From Schistosoma haematobium (lineage: Eukaryota > Platyhelminthes > Trematoda > Strigeidida > Schistosomatidae), in assembly GCF_000699445.3 (NCBI RefSeq), contig NC_067196.1, positions 44,917,806-44,981,805 on the forward strand: a DNA stretch of 64,000 nt, in the 5' to 3' direction. This document shows positions 48,041 to 60,638 of this stretch, piece by piece (the first letter of the stretch is position 1; each line of letters begins with the position of its first letter). The translations under genes and the position numbers were made by a program. Under the pieces are notes generated by a model. It saw nothing but the letters and a program-made list of their open reading frames with translations. It ran no database searches and had not been told where the DNA came from.

Positions 48041-48203
48041 CTGGTACACCTAATTGTAACTGTGAGTCTGTTCCTTTTTGGGATTTATATATATCATCGC
48101 CTTATTTTTTATTTTTTTTTGAACATTGTGATTTTTTTTTCGTGTTTTTTCTTGGATATATATATTTTTTCCCCTCGTTCATTATCGTACTTCATACTTC
48201 ATC

Positions 48204-49034
48204 ATGACTGAACAGACACCTAAAGTACTCAAGCTTAAGACTTTGTCCCCACCTTCGTTTCAACTGATGCCTTTCTGGCCCGACAACATCGAAGCCTGGT
48301 TTTGCTACGCAGAAGCCGACTTCTCCGAGCACGGCGTGATCGACACACGTGCACAATTCCTCGCAGTAGTCAAGGCACTACCGCGAGAATTCAACAGGTA
48401 CGTAACACCTAGTATGTTTACTAGTGATGTTTCCGATCCTTACGAAATCTTAAAACGCTCGATTCTTAAACGAGGAGATCTAACCGATCGACAAAGGTTA
48501 GATCAACTCTTCAATAACATCGACCTGCGACACGGTTCTGCGACAGACATGTTGCAACGGATGAGAGAGGTAATAGGCCCAAGAACTTTCGACGAAGGTC
48601 TATTCAAACAACTCTTCTTGTCAAAACTTCCCCAACAGGTGCAAGCAGTTCTGGTCTCGTTCCAGAACAACGGCTTAGACGAGCTAGCTGCATCTGCAGA
48701 CCGCATTCTAGAAATTACGAAACCTACTACCGAGGTATTTTCAGTCAAAGAAAGGCCTCACACGACTCAGAATGATATAACCGACTTATGTCACACACTC
48801 ACGCGTTATCTTAGTCTTCGTACCGACCGTAAGAGATCGCGCACACCACGTAGAAGCATTTCTCGTAAGCGATCTGTCTCTAGACCACGAGAGACAGATA
48901 ACCCCGACTGGTGCTGGTATCATAACCAGTATGGAAAGCTTTCCAGAAATTGCAGAAAACCCTGCAATTTTCCCAACACGAAACCGACTGATTCGAAAAA
49001 CAATTCGGGAAACTTCCAAGCCGGCACGCGTTAA
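48204..49034 (+). CDS. gag: Gag polyprotein, copy 2 (276 aa)
   Basis: Intact. It differs from copy 1 by one residue, in the segment before the basic tail (Lys to Arg in KEKPH/KERPH), plus silent changes at the bases equivalent to 36967 and 37204, which copy 3 shares. The CHCC finger is unchanged. Confidence 0.92.
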   Translation: MTEQTPKVLKLKTLSPPSFQLMPFWPDNIEAWFCYAEADFSEHGVIDTRAQFLAVVKALPREFNRYVTPSMFTSDVSDPYEILKRSILKRGDLTDRQRLDQLFNNIDLRHGSATDMLQRMREVIGPRTFDEGLFKQLFLSKLPQQVQAVLVSFQNNGLDELAASADRILEITKPTTEVFSVKERPHTTQNDITDLCHTLTRYLSLRTDRKRSRTPRRSISRKRSVSRPRETDNPDWCWYHNQYGKLSRNCRKPCNFPNTKPTDSKNNSGNFQAGTR

Positions 49035-49063
49035 CGGCAACCGTAGCCGGCGAACAAAGCCGT
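49007..49063 (+). promoter_or_regulatory. -1 ribosomal frameshift signal, copy 2
   Basis: GGGAAAC at 49007-49013 in gag phase with the same six-base spacer and paired GCCGGC segments as copy 1. Confidence 0.75.
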
Positions 49064-52000
49064 CTGTTATTCGTCACAGATGTGACAACGAGAGTTCGCT
49101 ACCTCGTCGACACTGGCGCAGAAGTTAGCGTTCTCCCAGCAAATCCTAACGACCGACTACACGAATCGACCCTAAACTTACAGGCGGCAAACGGAAAACC
49201 GATCGCTACATATGGCAAAAGGTACGTTTACCTTAACGTGGGTTTACGCAAACCCATACACTGGATTTTCGTTGTTGCAGATGTTTCTATGCCAATCATT
49301 GGTATGGACCTTCTACAACACCACAATCTGATCATCGATACGCGCAAACGGAGGCTAGTAGACGGGAACACTAATTTGTCCGTTTGCGTAACTTCTTTTA
49401 CTGGTTGTAGAGTATCCCCAGTCACAGTTAAACATATGATAGACCCACTCTATCAACCACTACTCGATAAGTACCCTGGGATACAACAAACTCAACCGAA
49501 ACTACCGTGTGTAACCAGCAACGTTACACATCACATCACGACTACAGGACCACCTGTATTCTCTAAAGCACGACGACTAGCTCCTGAAAAGCTAAGGTTA
49601 GCGAAAAACGAATTCGATCACATGATGGACTTAGGAATCATACGACCGTCAAGTAGCCCATATGCATCTCCGTTGCACATGGTCCCTAAAAAGGACAGCA
49701 ACGATTGGCGTCCAACTGGTGACTATCGGCGATTGAACGCGAAAACCATTCCCGATCGTTACCCGTTGCCTCACATTCACGATTTGACAGCTACCTTGAA
49801 AGGTACAACTGTCTTTTCGAAAATCGACTTGGTTAAAGCGTATAACCAAATCCCTATGGCTACTGACGACATACCGAAAACAGCTATCATAACTCCTTTC
49901 GGACTCTATGAATTTTTGCGAATGCCTTTCGGTCTAAGGAATGCTGCTCAAACATTCCAAAGATTCATAGACGACGTTTTTCGAGGTCTCAACTTCGTAC
50001 ACGCGTATGTTGATGACTGTCTAATCGCAAGTCCGGACAGAGAAACACATCTCAAGCATCTGGATCTTGTTTTCGAACGACTTCAAAAACATGGCATTAC
50101 TGTAAACGTTCAGAAATGCCAATTCGGAACCGACTCGTTAGACTTTCTGGGACACACTATCGATGCTCAAGGCATTCGACCTCTTAGGACCAAAGTGGCG
50201 GCAATTCTGGATTACCCAGAACCGACCACCGTCAAGCAATTACGCACGTTCAACGGCCTGGTAAGTTTCTATAGACGTTTCATACCCAAATGCGCATTAC
50301 TTATGAAACCTCTGACCGACCAACTTCGTGGAAATGCGAAATCCATTAATTTGGACGACACCGCACGAAAAGCATTCTCCACAGTTAAGGAACTGATTGC
50401 TAAAGCAACAATGCTCGCACATCAGGACACCCGAGCACCCATTAGCATCGCAGTAGACGCATCCGACTCAGCAATCGGAGGAGTCTTACAACAATGGGTT
50501 AACAACTCCTGGCAACCCTTGGCATTTTCTCTAGAAGGTTGCTAGACACCGAATCGAGGTACAGCACATTCGGTAGGGAACTCCTAGCTATGTATTGTGC
50601 TGTACGGCATTTCCAACACTACATCGAAGGTCGTGAATTCACTCTTTTCACGGACCATAAACCGCTCACTTTCTCGTTAAGCTCTCCTTCTGACAAGTAC
50701 TCTCCTCGTGAGTCTCGACAACTGGACTACATTTCGCAGTTTACTTCAGATATTCAACACATCTCTGGAGCAAACAATGTAGTTGCAGACGCTTTATCTC
50801 GTATAACTTCCTTGAACAGTTTCCAAGGAATTGACCTTCTTAAACTCGCCGAGCTTCAAAAGAAGACAGTGATCTTCAGCACGAGTTATCGTCCACAACA
50901 CTTAAACTACGCATCAAACAGATGGGAACAGGTAAAGAAACCTTACTTTGTGACACATCTACAGGTAGGGATCGCCCAATCGTGCCGAAACATTATCGAC
51001 GCAATGTCTTCAACACATTGCACAAACTTTCGCATCCAGGTGTTCGTGCAACCATCAAGCTTATAGCAGAAAGGTTTTGCTGGCCTGGAATGAATAAAGA
51101 CGTGAGGGAGTGGGCACGCTCCTGTGTAAGCTGCCAAAAATCTAAGGTTATCAGACACAATAAATGTCCCTTAGGCTCGTTTAAAACTCCCGATGCCCGT
51201 TTCGACCATGTTCATCTGGATTTGGTAGGACCTTTACCAGATTCAAATGGATACTCTTATCTCTTAACCTGCGTTGACCGTTTCACTCGATGGCCAGAAG
51301 CAGTACCTATTAAAGACATCACTGCTGAAACAGTGGCCCGCACCTTCGTCGAACGATGGGTAGCAAACTTCGGTTGCCCTTCAACCATCACTACAGACCG
51401 CGGACGTCAGTTTGAATCTGATCTTTTCCGTCGTCTGACCACACTTTTAGGAATCACTCGCTTCCGAACGACCGCCTACCATCCACAAGCAAACGGGTTG
51501 GTAGAACGTTTTCACCGACAACTGAAAGCTTCACTATCAGCTGCAAACGTTTCACAATGGACCGACGCTCTTCCACTCGTCTTACTAGGTATCCGCAATG
51601 CAGTGAAAGCTGACATTGGATACACTGCGTCTCAACTCGTTTATGGAACGACACTTCGACTTCCAGGAGAATTCGTGGATCCTTCATCCTCTTCAATGAA
51701 CATGGATCTAACCTCCTACACGAACAGGCTTACAAACGCAATGCGTTCAGTTAAACCTGCTTTCACTCGACCTCAATCAACTGATGTTTTCGTTCAACCT
51801 GACTTACGATATAGTACACACGTTTTCATTCGTCGAGACTCGCATCGACGACCATTCGAATCAGCATACGAAGGACCCTTCAAAGTTCTTCAACGTGAAT
51901 CTAAGTACTATATAGTCGATAAGAACGGAACAAACGATAGCATCAGCATCGATCGCTTAAAAGCAGCGTATTTAGAAGGAAATCCTATCCACGTCGATTT

Positions 52001-52163
52001 TCCTTCGGTACAATCGAACGACACGACTCCGACACTTACAATACCTCATCCGACAACCAACACACACGATGATACTTCGACAGTATCCGAAAATAAACTT
52101 AAAACGACGCGTTCTGGAAGAAGGGTGAGATTTCCAGAACATTTAAACGACTATTGCACGTAA
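49014..52163 (+). pseudogene. pol: Pol polyprotein, copy 2, two frame breaks
   Basis: Same domains as copy 1: DTGA protease, YVDD reverse transcriptase, RNase H, integrase with zinc finger, DDE core and GPF module. It shares the four-T frame break in RNase H (about 50527). It has a second, private break near 50860, in the linker before the integrase finger, where an A run is one shorter than in copies 1 and 3. Both breaks are in homopolymers. The integrase part is open from 50922 to 52163. Confidence 0.88.
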
Positions 52164-52612
52164 GGCACTTCTCGACATTTTATATTATTTTTTAAAAAAA
52201 AAACAATTTTAATATGCTTATATATTTTTATTTCTATTTAAAAAAAACAAAACAAAAAAAACAATTTTTTTAATGCTATTACGTGTTCATGAGTTTATTT
52301 TCCATTTTTTCCGCCGACATTGTGTTTTTACGCACATACGAGTGTATTTCGACATGCACTTACATTTTCTTTTTCTTTTCCAGGACGGCTGGAAACGAAC
52401 GATGACGTTTATGAGGATCCGAAATTTTCATTGTACATTTTCTTTTTTTACTATGTTGTACCTCCGTCCCATATAGTAAGGAAAGACGACCAGACGCTGC
52501 TAAATTTAGTAAGCTATCAGAAGAGTGTTTACCAACGACAAACTCGTTGGGTTTAAACTTCTGGCTGGCCACGTCTTAGGGTCGTCACTGCCCCACTAGG
52601 GGGGGAGTGATC
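52164..52612 (+). other. 3' untranslated region and polypurine tract, copy 2
   Basis: As in copy 1. The polypurine tract at 52598-52610 has seven G in place of five. A and T runs differ in length from copies 1 and 3. Confidence 0.6.
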
Positions 52613-52933
52613 TGTAGCGGTAAATAAATCCCCAAAATAAATAGCATTAAGTTTTCGACATTGGATGCTGACCATATGTTTTAGTGGACTCATCTAGCTG
52701 AAGGCGCTCGGTCATGCATCCGCACCAGATCACGTGTGGTAACGCGGTGCTCAACATCCACCGCAATCGCTAGCCAAATGAGATCAGAGAATTCCGATAT
52801 ATTGGTAATCGCCAAATACACTCTTCCGATCTCCTCGACTCTGTCTTTTGATTTCTCTTGGTGGGAACGAAATATATTAGAAGGTGTTACTGGTAGAAGC
52901 GTTGTCAAACACTGAATACCTGTGACATCATCA
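52613..52933 (+). repeat. 3' LTR, copy 2
   Basis: 321 bp, carrying the same eight-substitution patch as the copy 1 3' LTR. It is followed by the copy 1 right flank. Confidence 0.93.
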
Positions 52934-54726
52934 CCATCAATATTTCTAGACTCCAAAGAGCTTCAACATTTCCTTGAACTCCCGCCCACCGATGAGACAC
53001 TTTATTACGGACCGCCTAGTATCTAGAAAGAACAAGATTATAACAAGTTCGACTGTTACTAATACGAATATAACCAAATCACAGAATATATGGCTTATCC
53101 TTTCCTATTATTCATTGTTTATTAATCATGGCATTATGCTCCTAACCCTAGCTTTTAGTTCCCAAATCTCTACAGGTTAAATGTACATTATTCTTCCTAA
53201 AAGTCATGTGTTTTCTACTGCAAGTAGACAGATAGCACAATCTTATGGATGCTGATCTACCAAGGCCGATCATACAAAGCTCAAAATTTGGCCACAAAGT
53301 CTTGTGAGTTTGTCAATGCTTTATTTGTCTTACCCTGAAATTTTTTTCTACAATTTTATACCCTCTCATATCTTTTGATTTGCTATTAGCCCTTACTTCT
53401 TTAAACCATTAGTTATTTTCATAGCAGTGTGATATACTATATGGACATCTAACCCATAAAACAGACTTTTCAACTATCTGATTTGCTTGTAACATGGACC
53501 TAGTAGAGACAGTGTATTCCAACTATGGGCTTTGATTAAAGCAGTATTCATACTTACCACAAACGTAAGAGAGCCTAACATCACAAAAGGAGGGAGGGTG
53601 GCGTTACTGACCAGCAAACATGATGGTGGGGAGATAAATTCAATCCACCCATGTCTGTAGGGCAGAACATTTTGTTTAATTACGGCTCCTTATGGTTTAG
53701 TGGAATGTCACGAACTTATGGTATTGATGCTGATTTATCAGGCGAAATACTTCTTTAAATCGTGTTACGAACGTTGAATTGGTTTCACTTCCTACCCAGT
53801 AATCCTATTACAAGCAAACTAGACAATTCGCGAATATACGAAGCCTACTCAAGACCCTATAATACCTGAAAAAAATAATAAAAAAGGGGCTCCAATAGCT
53901 TCGATAAAAAAAAGAAAGACAGCCAATTGTATATCACAATACTGTTTCTAGCACTATATTTTATTTTATAATCACACATAATTCCATACTCTCAGCTCCT
54001 TTCCGAATCGCCTCCATTTGTCAGTTGTATGTCCACTCACACCTTGTTAACACTTATTTTCTTTAACCTATTAAAATGCTCTTTCTTAGCAAATACCTTA
54101 ATAAAAGAAAATTAGACTGAGTAATCATACCTTAAACATTTCTTCATGAATATTGGCTATTCTGCCTCTCGTCCTTTCTTTTACTTGCTCCCTCTTTCAG
54201 CCCCCTTGTGATATGGAACGAAAGATTTCATCCTGCACCATCCTCAAAGCCTTAGACATTCCAAAGGGACATAAGGTTGCGACATTTAGAAGCTCCCACC
54301 TTCATGGACCTATCCTTGACCATCAGTTGCACATTCGCAACGCAACTTTCGTGAAGCGCGCTAACTGTGATACTGATTAAAACCATCTACATTCATATCT
54401 TATAAATTATCAACCCAGCTATGTAATTTACTACAGTGGATATTGTATCATTTGTATCAATTTGATCTTGCCTGTAAACTGGCATGCCTCATGTAACAAA
54501 CTGTTATTTGAGAATAAAATTATTATTATTATTAATATATCGAAGAGTGACTGATCCAGGCTGGCTAGCGTTTGCAGGGGATGTTGGGCACGGCGTTCCC
54601 ACTCGTAATCTGGTGCGGATGGCTGCAATTAAACGCAACTCAATTTCGTAAATGTGCCCTTCAGCTTAGCAACCAATCAGAATGAGGCGGGAATTATTAC
54701 ATCCGCCATCTTTGTAAGCAATGGCG

Positions 54727-55153
54727 GTCGGCTTTCTTCGTTCTGTGCTTCTTTCAGCTATTTCTTTTGTGAAGCTATGTAATCTAATGTCTCAGTGTGC
54801 TAAAATGCCGCAGTTAGTGTAATGTTCTATATGTTGGTGTGAAGCTTATTTCGAATCAGCGATGTTTTCTGGGTTTTTGCTGCTTCTACTCAAGTCAATG
54901 TATTTCTTCAGGCAATCTGGCTAGTCTTGTGTTATAAAATGTCGGCCGGTTTTCTTCGTTCTGTGTTTTTTCCGCTATTTCTTTTGTGTAGCTACAGAAT
55001 TTAATGTTTCAGTGTGCTAAAATCCAAGAGTTAGTGTAATACTCTAAACGTTGGAGCAAAATTTTTCTTGATTTCGCTTTGTTTTCTGGGTTTTACCTGC
55101 TGCTACTGAAGTCACTGTATTTATTCAGCTAAGCTGGCTAGTACTAACATAAG
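54727..55153 (+). repeat. Diverged tandem duplication, 2 x about 214 bp, unit 2
   Basis: Copy of 43154-43580 (halves 54727-54940 and 54941-55153), directly preceded by the same promoter-like patch. Confidence 0.8.
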
Positions 55154-56404
55154 ACCTTACGTTTTTAAACGACAATCGGTTATGTTTTACCTTGTTTTCT
55201 AGATATCCAAAGCCGAAGTTCGTTTTTATTTAGTTAAAATAATTGTTGCTGCCGCCTGTGACTCTAACTGTTCGCATGTTCGTTCCTAACTGTCCTTTAT
55301 GATGTTATCGGCAAAATGAAAGGAAACAATCTGCGTTTTTTAATTTTCTTCAGTATTATGGACAGCACTATCCCACCAACGAGTCAAACGAATACAGAGT
55401 GCCCAGCAGTAGGGTATATCGGTATTTATTTCGAAAGGATTCAGACTTCCGACAACTATAGATGAAGTCACAGATGCTACCAATCTATTGCAGAGGGTTT
55501 GTTATGAAAAATATGCCATATAGCAGTAATAGAGAGGTTGTACTCATTACGCAGTGCGTTAAAGCAAGCCGGAAATCTGCTACCAGTGTGAAGTGTATGT
55601 TTGCTGTTTCGGCCATAAAAGGAAGTTGAAGGGTCATGATCAAGGAGTAAAAAGGTAATTAACTGTTATTAAGCTCACTTTTTTATAGATCATATTTCAC
55701 CACTCGCAAATATGCGTTTTCTTACGGTATGATGTCAACTGGTACCTAATATGTCCACCCTTACGATGAAAAGTACCTGCAAATTTTCACCTTCATATTC
55801 GAATTACTTTTGCACAACTGTCTTACAGTTCGAGTGCTTCGTACGCCCCAAGAAACTCTATTTCTACAACATTCGTAGTTCCAGTATAACTTACTCACGC
55901 AGTAAGTCCAAATTAGACACTAATCTTTCTAAAGAAGCCTGTTAAGCTGATATCCGTATTCTCTATTTCAGTTAATCGACGAAGACATGTACCACGTGCA
56001 TCTGCTGTATACTGCCATTTTACTCCAATTCTAACTGTTATATCTTACTTTTGAATAATAAAATAGCTATATGCAGCAAATACAGACTTATTTGTTTTGA
56101 TGGAGGTAGGGGTTGATGGGATTTTCAGCAGGACCGTATTAATATTCTCACTAAAGAGCTAAGCGAGTGGGTAAACCAGTGCAAGGTACCATACGGGGTG
56201 CATTTGAGTTACTAGTGTTCCATTAGTGCGGGTAGGGGCATTGCTTGCTTGTCATATGGCATTTGAATTAGAAGCTATAAGATAAGACGCAGGTGCGGTT
56301 AGGATGTGTAACGCGTGTCCATCCATCAGCTGCCGTGACAACCCATGGTGGTTAGAACAAGCTATGAGAGGACCTGAGTCTGTAGGTCTCCCAAGAAAAT
56401 GACG

Positions 56405-56749
56405 AAGATATGCACCAAACCACCTTATGAAGAGCGCCTCCAATCACTTAACCTCTACTCATTAGAGTATAGACGTCTTAGAGATGACCTAATGGCTTAC
56501 AATAACCTTAACACTTCTGGACATCCCCTAAAACACCTGCTTAAGTTTAGTCCCAATACCAACCTAAGGGGCAACACCCATAAATTGGAGACACAACACG
56601 GCAGAACGGACTGAAGACACAACTCTTACTCCTTGGAAGTTGTCAAAGGCTGGAATTGTTTGACGGGTGAGCTAGTCCAAGCGACTTCCCAGGAGTCCTT
56701 TAAGAGGCAAGTGGATTTATTCTTAAGGATTAAGGATAGTGTCATACTA
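56405..56749 (+). mobile_element. CR1-like retrotransposon 3' fragment, unit 2
   Basis: Copy of 44831-45175 with the same frame change after the HGRTD segment. Confidence 0.65.
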
Positions 56750-58015
56750 TGACCTACCAATTTCTCTTTCCTCTTTTATTGTTAACATACCTAGGTTCCT
56801 GTCTGGAGGTTTTGGTGACCCTCTGCTACTAGACACGGAAGCCTGTTAAGCGAAAGCTCCTCCCATTCCGTCCACAACCATTTGAACACATGAACTAGGT
56901 GCTGAGAGGCTCGCTTATCACAAGTTTCTTGCGACGATTAAGTAGATAAAACAAAGTAGCATTAGATTCAAAAATATGTTCGAGAACTTTCATTAAGAGT
57001 CGAATATCAAACAAAGGCTTAAACCAAGTTCCCGTTTAAAAGTTGTATTGGTAATGTTAAGCTGCAGTTTTTGTTGTTTTTTTCCAAACGAAAGAGTAAA
57101 AAAAGTCAAAAAATACTGGAACTGGTTGTGAGACTAAAACGGAAGTCCAGCATCCTTTTTATAATCTGCTGTTCGCTGGGTCTCCCGTAATCAGTTCCAT
57201 AGGGCCATAGTTCCAAGGGCGAAACAGTTTTAGGGTCGGTGAAGGCTCACTCCTGTTGCATTCTAAATGAAAAAATAGTGATGAATTTGGTCAGAAATGT
57301 GGAATAGATAAATAACCAAATTACATGTTTTTTAGCAAAGAATTTATGCAGTTGTGATTTACCTTGAGTTCATGAATATTAGATAAGGTCAGCTACTATT
57401 ACTTGCGCAAAGCATAACATGGGCTTAGTACCGTATTGCAATGCTTTTATTATTTTGCTCCCATTTAAGTATTCCCATGCATCTGCGTCTAGTTTAGCAG
57501 GAAAACATACAAGCAGAGTAAGTGTCTGATAAACTGAAAGTCCCAGTTGTCAAAAAGATTCTTAACATTTGTCCACAGCCAGCTGCATTTAATTGAGACA
57601 CAGAACACTCATCTTCTAAGACTGTATACTGCTGTTTTACGGGCAATCTTGCTACCGATGTTATTGCTGGGGAAATTGTTTAATGACAGTGATCATGAAA
57701 TATGGTCAGTGATAGATGTACAGTTTAGAAATAAACACCAAACATACTTATCGCTATCTTATAATGTATGACAGTAACAGCATCAAAGGCACGTTTTTTT
57801 CCTATTTTTAATCAGACTGATATGAATCCGTATACACATTTGAAACAGGCAACTCTACTTACTAAACTGATCTGTTTCGTTACAGACTTCAAGCACTATA
57901 CTTAAGTATATCATAATTCTTTTAACTAAACTGAATTATACGACAACCAAGAACACTAAACTAAGCAAGTGTCATAGTTATTGTTTCATTTGCACAGAAA
58001 TGTTCCTCAAAGTAG

Positions 58016-59275
58016 TTACTTACTTACTTACTTACGCCTGTTACTCCCAATGGAGCATAGGCCACCGACCAGCATTCTCCAACCCACTCTGTCCTGGGCC
58101 TTCTTTTCTAGTTCCATCCAATTCTTGTTCATTTTTCTCATGTCTATCTCCATTTGCCGGCGTAATGTGTTCTTTGGTCTTCCTCTTTTCCATTGACCTT
58201 CAGGATTCCATGTGAGGGCTTGTCTTGTGACGCAGTTGGGTGCTTTCCTCAATGTGTGTCCTATCCACTTCCAGCGCTTCTTCCTGATTTCTTCCTCCAC
58301 TGGGATCTGGTTTGTTCTCTCCCACAGTACGTTGTTGCTAATAGTGTCCGGCCAATGGATCTGAAGTATTTTGCGTAGACAATTGTTAATAAACACCTGT
58401 ATTTTCTGGATGATGGCTTTTGTAGTTCTCCAGGTTCCTGCCCCATACAGTAGAACTGTCTTGACATTTGTATTGAAAATCCTGACCTTGGTGTTGGTTG
58501 ACAGTTGCTTTGAGTTCCAGATGTTCCTCAGTTGTAAATATGCTGCTCTTGCTTTGCCGATCCGCGCCTTCACATCTGCATCGGATCCACCCTGTTCATC
58601 AATGATGCTGCCCAAATACGTAAAGGTTTTTACATCTTCCAAATCTTCTCCGTCAATTGTGATTGGATTGGTGCATTCTGTGTTGTATCGGAGAATCTTG
58701 CTTTTCCCTTTGTGTATATTGAGACCTATTGCTGCTGAGGCTGCTGCCACACTGTTTGTCTTCTCCTGCATCTGTTGTTGCGTTTGGGATAGAAGGGCCA
58801 CATCGTCTGCGAAGTCTAGATCATCCAACTGCATCTTAGATGTCCATTGTATCCCGCGCTTTCCTTCAGACGTTGACGTCTTCATGATCCAGTCGATCAC
58901 CAGGAGAAAGAGAAAGGGTGAGAGTAAGCAACCTTGCCTGACACCGGTCTTCACTTTGAACGACTTTGTCAACTGTCCTCCATGCACGATTTTGCAGTGT
59001 AATCCATCATATGAGTTCTGTATGATATTGACTATCTTCTGAGGCACGCCGTAGTGTCGAAGAAGCTTCCATAGTGTTGTTCTGTCCACGCTATCAAATG
59101 CCTTTTCGTAGTCAATGAAGTTGATGTAGAGTGATGAATTCCATTCAATTGATTGTTCCACAATGATCCGTAGAGTTGCGATTTGGTCTGTACACGATCT
59201 ATCCTCACGGAATCCTGCCTGTTGGTCACGAAGTTGGGCGTCTACGCAGTCCTTCATCCTGTTTAACAATACCCT
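58016..59275 (-). mobile_element. RTE-like non-LTR retrotransposon, truncated, unit 2
   Basis: Copy of 46441-47700 with the same RT motifs and TTAC tail, cut at the same base by the LTR of unit 3. The 442-codon ORF (58028-59356) again starts within antisense LTR. Confidence 0.85.
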
Positions 59276-59596
59276 TGTAGCGGTAAATAAATCCCCAAAA
59301 TAAATAGCATTAAGTTTTCGACATTGGATGCTGACCATATGTTTTAGTGGACTCATCTAGCTGAAGGCGCTCGGTCAGGCATCTGCACCAGATCACGTGT
59401 GGTAACGCCGTGCTCAACATCAACCGCAATCGCTAGCCAGATTAGATCAGAGAATTCCGATATATTGGTCATCGCCAAATATACTCTTCCGATCTCCTCG
59501 ACTCTGTCTTTTGATTTCTCTTGGTGGGAACGAAATATATTAGAAGGTGTTACTGGTAGAAGCGTTGTCAAACACTGAATACCTGTGACATCATCA
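59276..59596 (+). repeat. 5' LTR, copy 3
   Basis: 321 bp, same sequence type as the other two 5' LTRs (without the 3' LTR substitution patch). Confidence 0.93.
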
Positions 59597-59597
59597 T

Positions 59598-59615
59598 TGG
59601 TGAACCCAACGTGAT
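59598..59615 (+). promoter_or_regulatory. Primer binding site, copy 3
   Basis: TGGTGAACCCAACGTGAT, unchanged from copies 1 and 2. Confidence 0.7.
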
Positions 59616-59778
59616 CTGGTACACCTAATTGTAACTGTGAGTCTGTTCCTTTTTGGGATTTATATATATCATCGCCTTATTTTTTATTTTTTTTTGAACA
59701 TTGTGATTTTTTTTTCGTGTTTTTTCTTGGATATATATATTTTTTCCCCTCGTTCATTATCGTACTTCATACTTCATC

Positions 59779-60609
59779 ATGACTGAACAGACACCTAAAG
59801 TACTCAAGCTTAAGACTTTGTCCCCACCTTCGTTTCAACTGATGCCTTTCTGGCCCGACAACATCGAAGCCTGGTTTTGCTACGCAGAAGCCGACTTCTC
59901 CGAGCACGGCGTGATCGACACACGTGCACAATTCCTCGCAGTAGTCAAGGCACTACCGCGAGAATTCAACAGGTACGTAACACCTAGTATGTTTACTAGT
60001 GATGTTTCCGATCCTTACGAAATCTTAAAACGCTCGATTCTTAAACGAGGAGATCTAACCGATCGACAAAGGTTAGATCAACTCTTCAATAACATCGACC
60101 TGCGACACGGTTCTGCGACAGACATGTTGCAACGGATGAGAGAGGTTATAGGCCTAAGAACTTTCGACGAAGGTCTATTCAAACAACTCTTCTTGTCAAA
60201 ACTTCCCCAACAGGTGCAAGCAGTTCTGGTCTCGTTCCAGAACAACGGCTTAGACGAGCTAGCTGCATCTGCAGACCGCATTCTAGAAATTACGAAACCT
60301 ACTACCGAGGTATTTTCAGTCAAAGAAAGGCCTCACACGACTCAGAATGATATAACCGACTTATGTCACACACTCACGCGTTATCTTAGTCTTCGTACCG
60401 ACCGTAAGAGATCGCGCACACCACGTAGAAGCATTTCTCGTAAGCGATCTGTCTCTAGACCACGAGAGACAGATAACCCCGACTGGTGCTGGTATCATAA
60501 CCAGTATGGAAAGCTTTCCAGAAATTGCAGAAAACCCTGCAATTTTCCCAACACGAAACCGACTGATTCGAAAAACAATTCGGGAAACTTCCAAGCCGGC
60601 ACGCGTTAA
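59779..60609 (+). CDS. gag: Gag polyprotein, copy 3 (276 aa)
   Basis: Intact. It shares the copy 2 changes and has a private Pro to Leu change (VIGPRTF to VIGLRTF) and one silent change next to it. The CHCC finger is unchanged. Confidence 0.92.
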   Translation: MTEQTPKVLKLKTLSPPSFQLMPFWPDNIEAWFCYAEADFSEHGVIDTRAQFLAVVKALPREFNRYVTPSMFTSDVSDPYEILKRSILKRGDLTDRQRLDQLFNNIDLRHGSATDMLQRMREVIGLRTFDEGLFKQLFLSKLPQQVQAVLVSFQNNGLDELAASADRILEITKPTTEVFSVKERPHTTQNDITDLCHTLTRYLSLRTDRKRSRTPRRSISRKRSVSRPRETDNPDWCWYHNQYGKLSRNCRKPCNFPNTKPTDSKNNSGNFQAGTR

Positions 60610-60638
60610 CGGCAACCGTAGCCGGCGAACAAAGCCGT
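60582..60638 (+). promoter_or_regulatory. -1 ribosomal frameshift signal, copy 3
   Basis: GGGAAAC at 60582-60588 in gag phase, with spacer and pairing segments as in copy 1. Confidence 0.75.

Larger units (their letters stand above)
47701..52933 (+). mobile_element. Ty3/Gypsy LTR retrotransposon, CsRn1/Boudicca group, copy 2
   Basis: Same layout as copy 1. The left flank is the RTE (CCCT) and the right flank is CCATCAAT as in copy 1, so the two sides do not share a target-site duplication. That mismatch marks it as a recombinant and not a simple insertion. Confidence 0.92.
47701..59275 (+). repeat. Tandem array unit 2 (11,575 bp)
   Basis: A second copy of LTR element plus spacer, joined to unit 1 with no intervening base: RTE sequence ending CCCT is followed at once by TGTAGCGG of the LTR. 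Its own right edge repeats the same junction at 59275/59276. Confidence 0.95.
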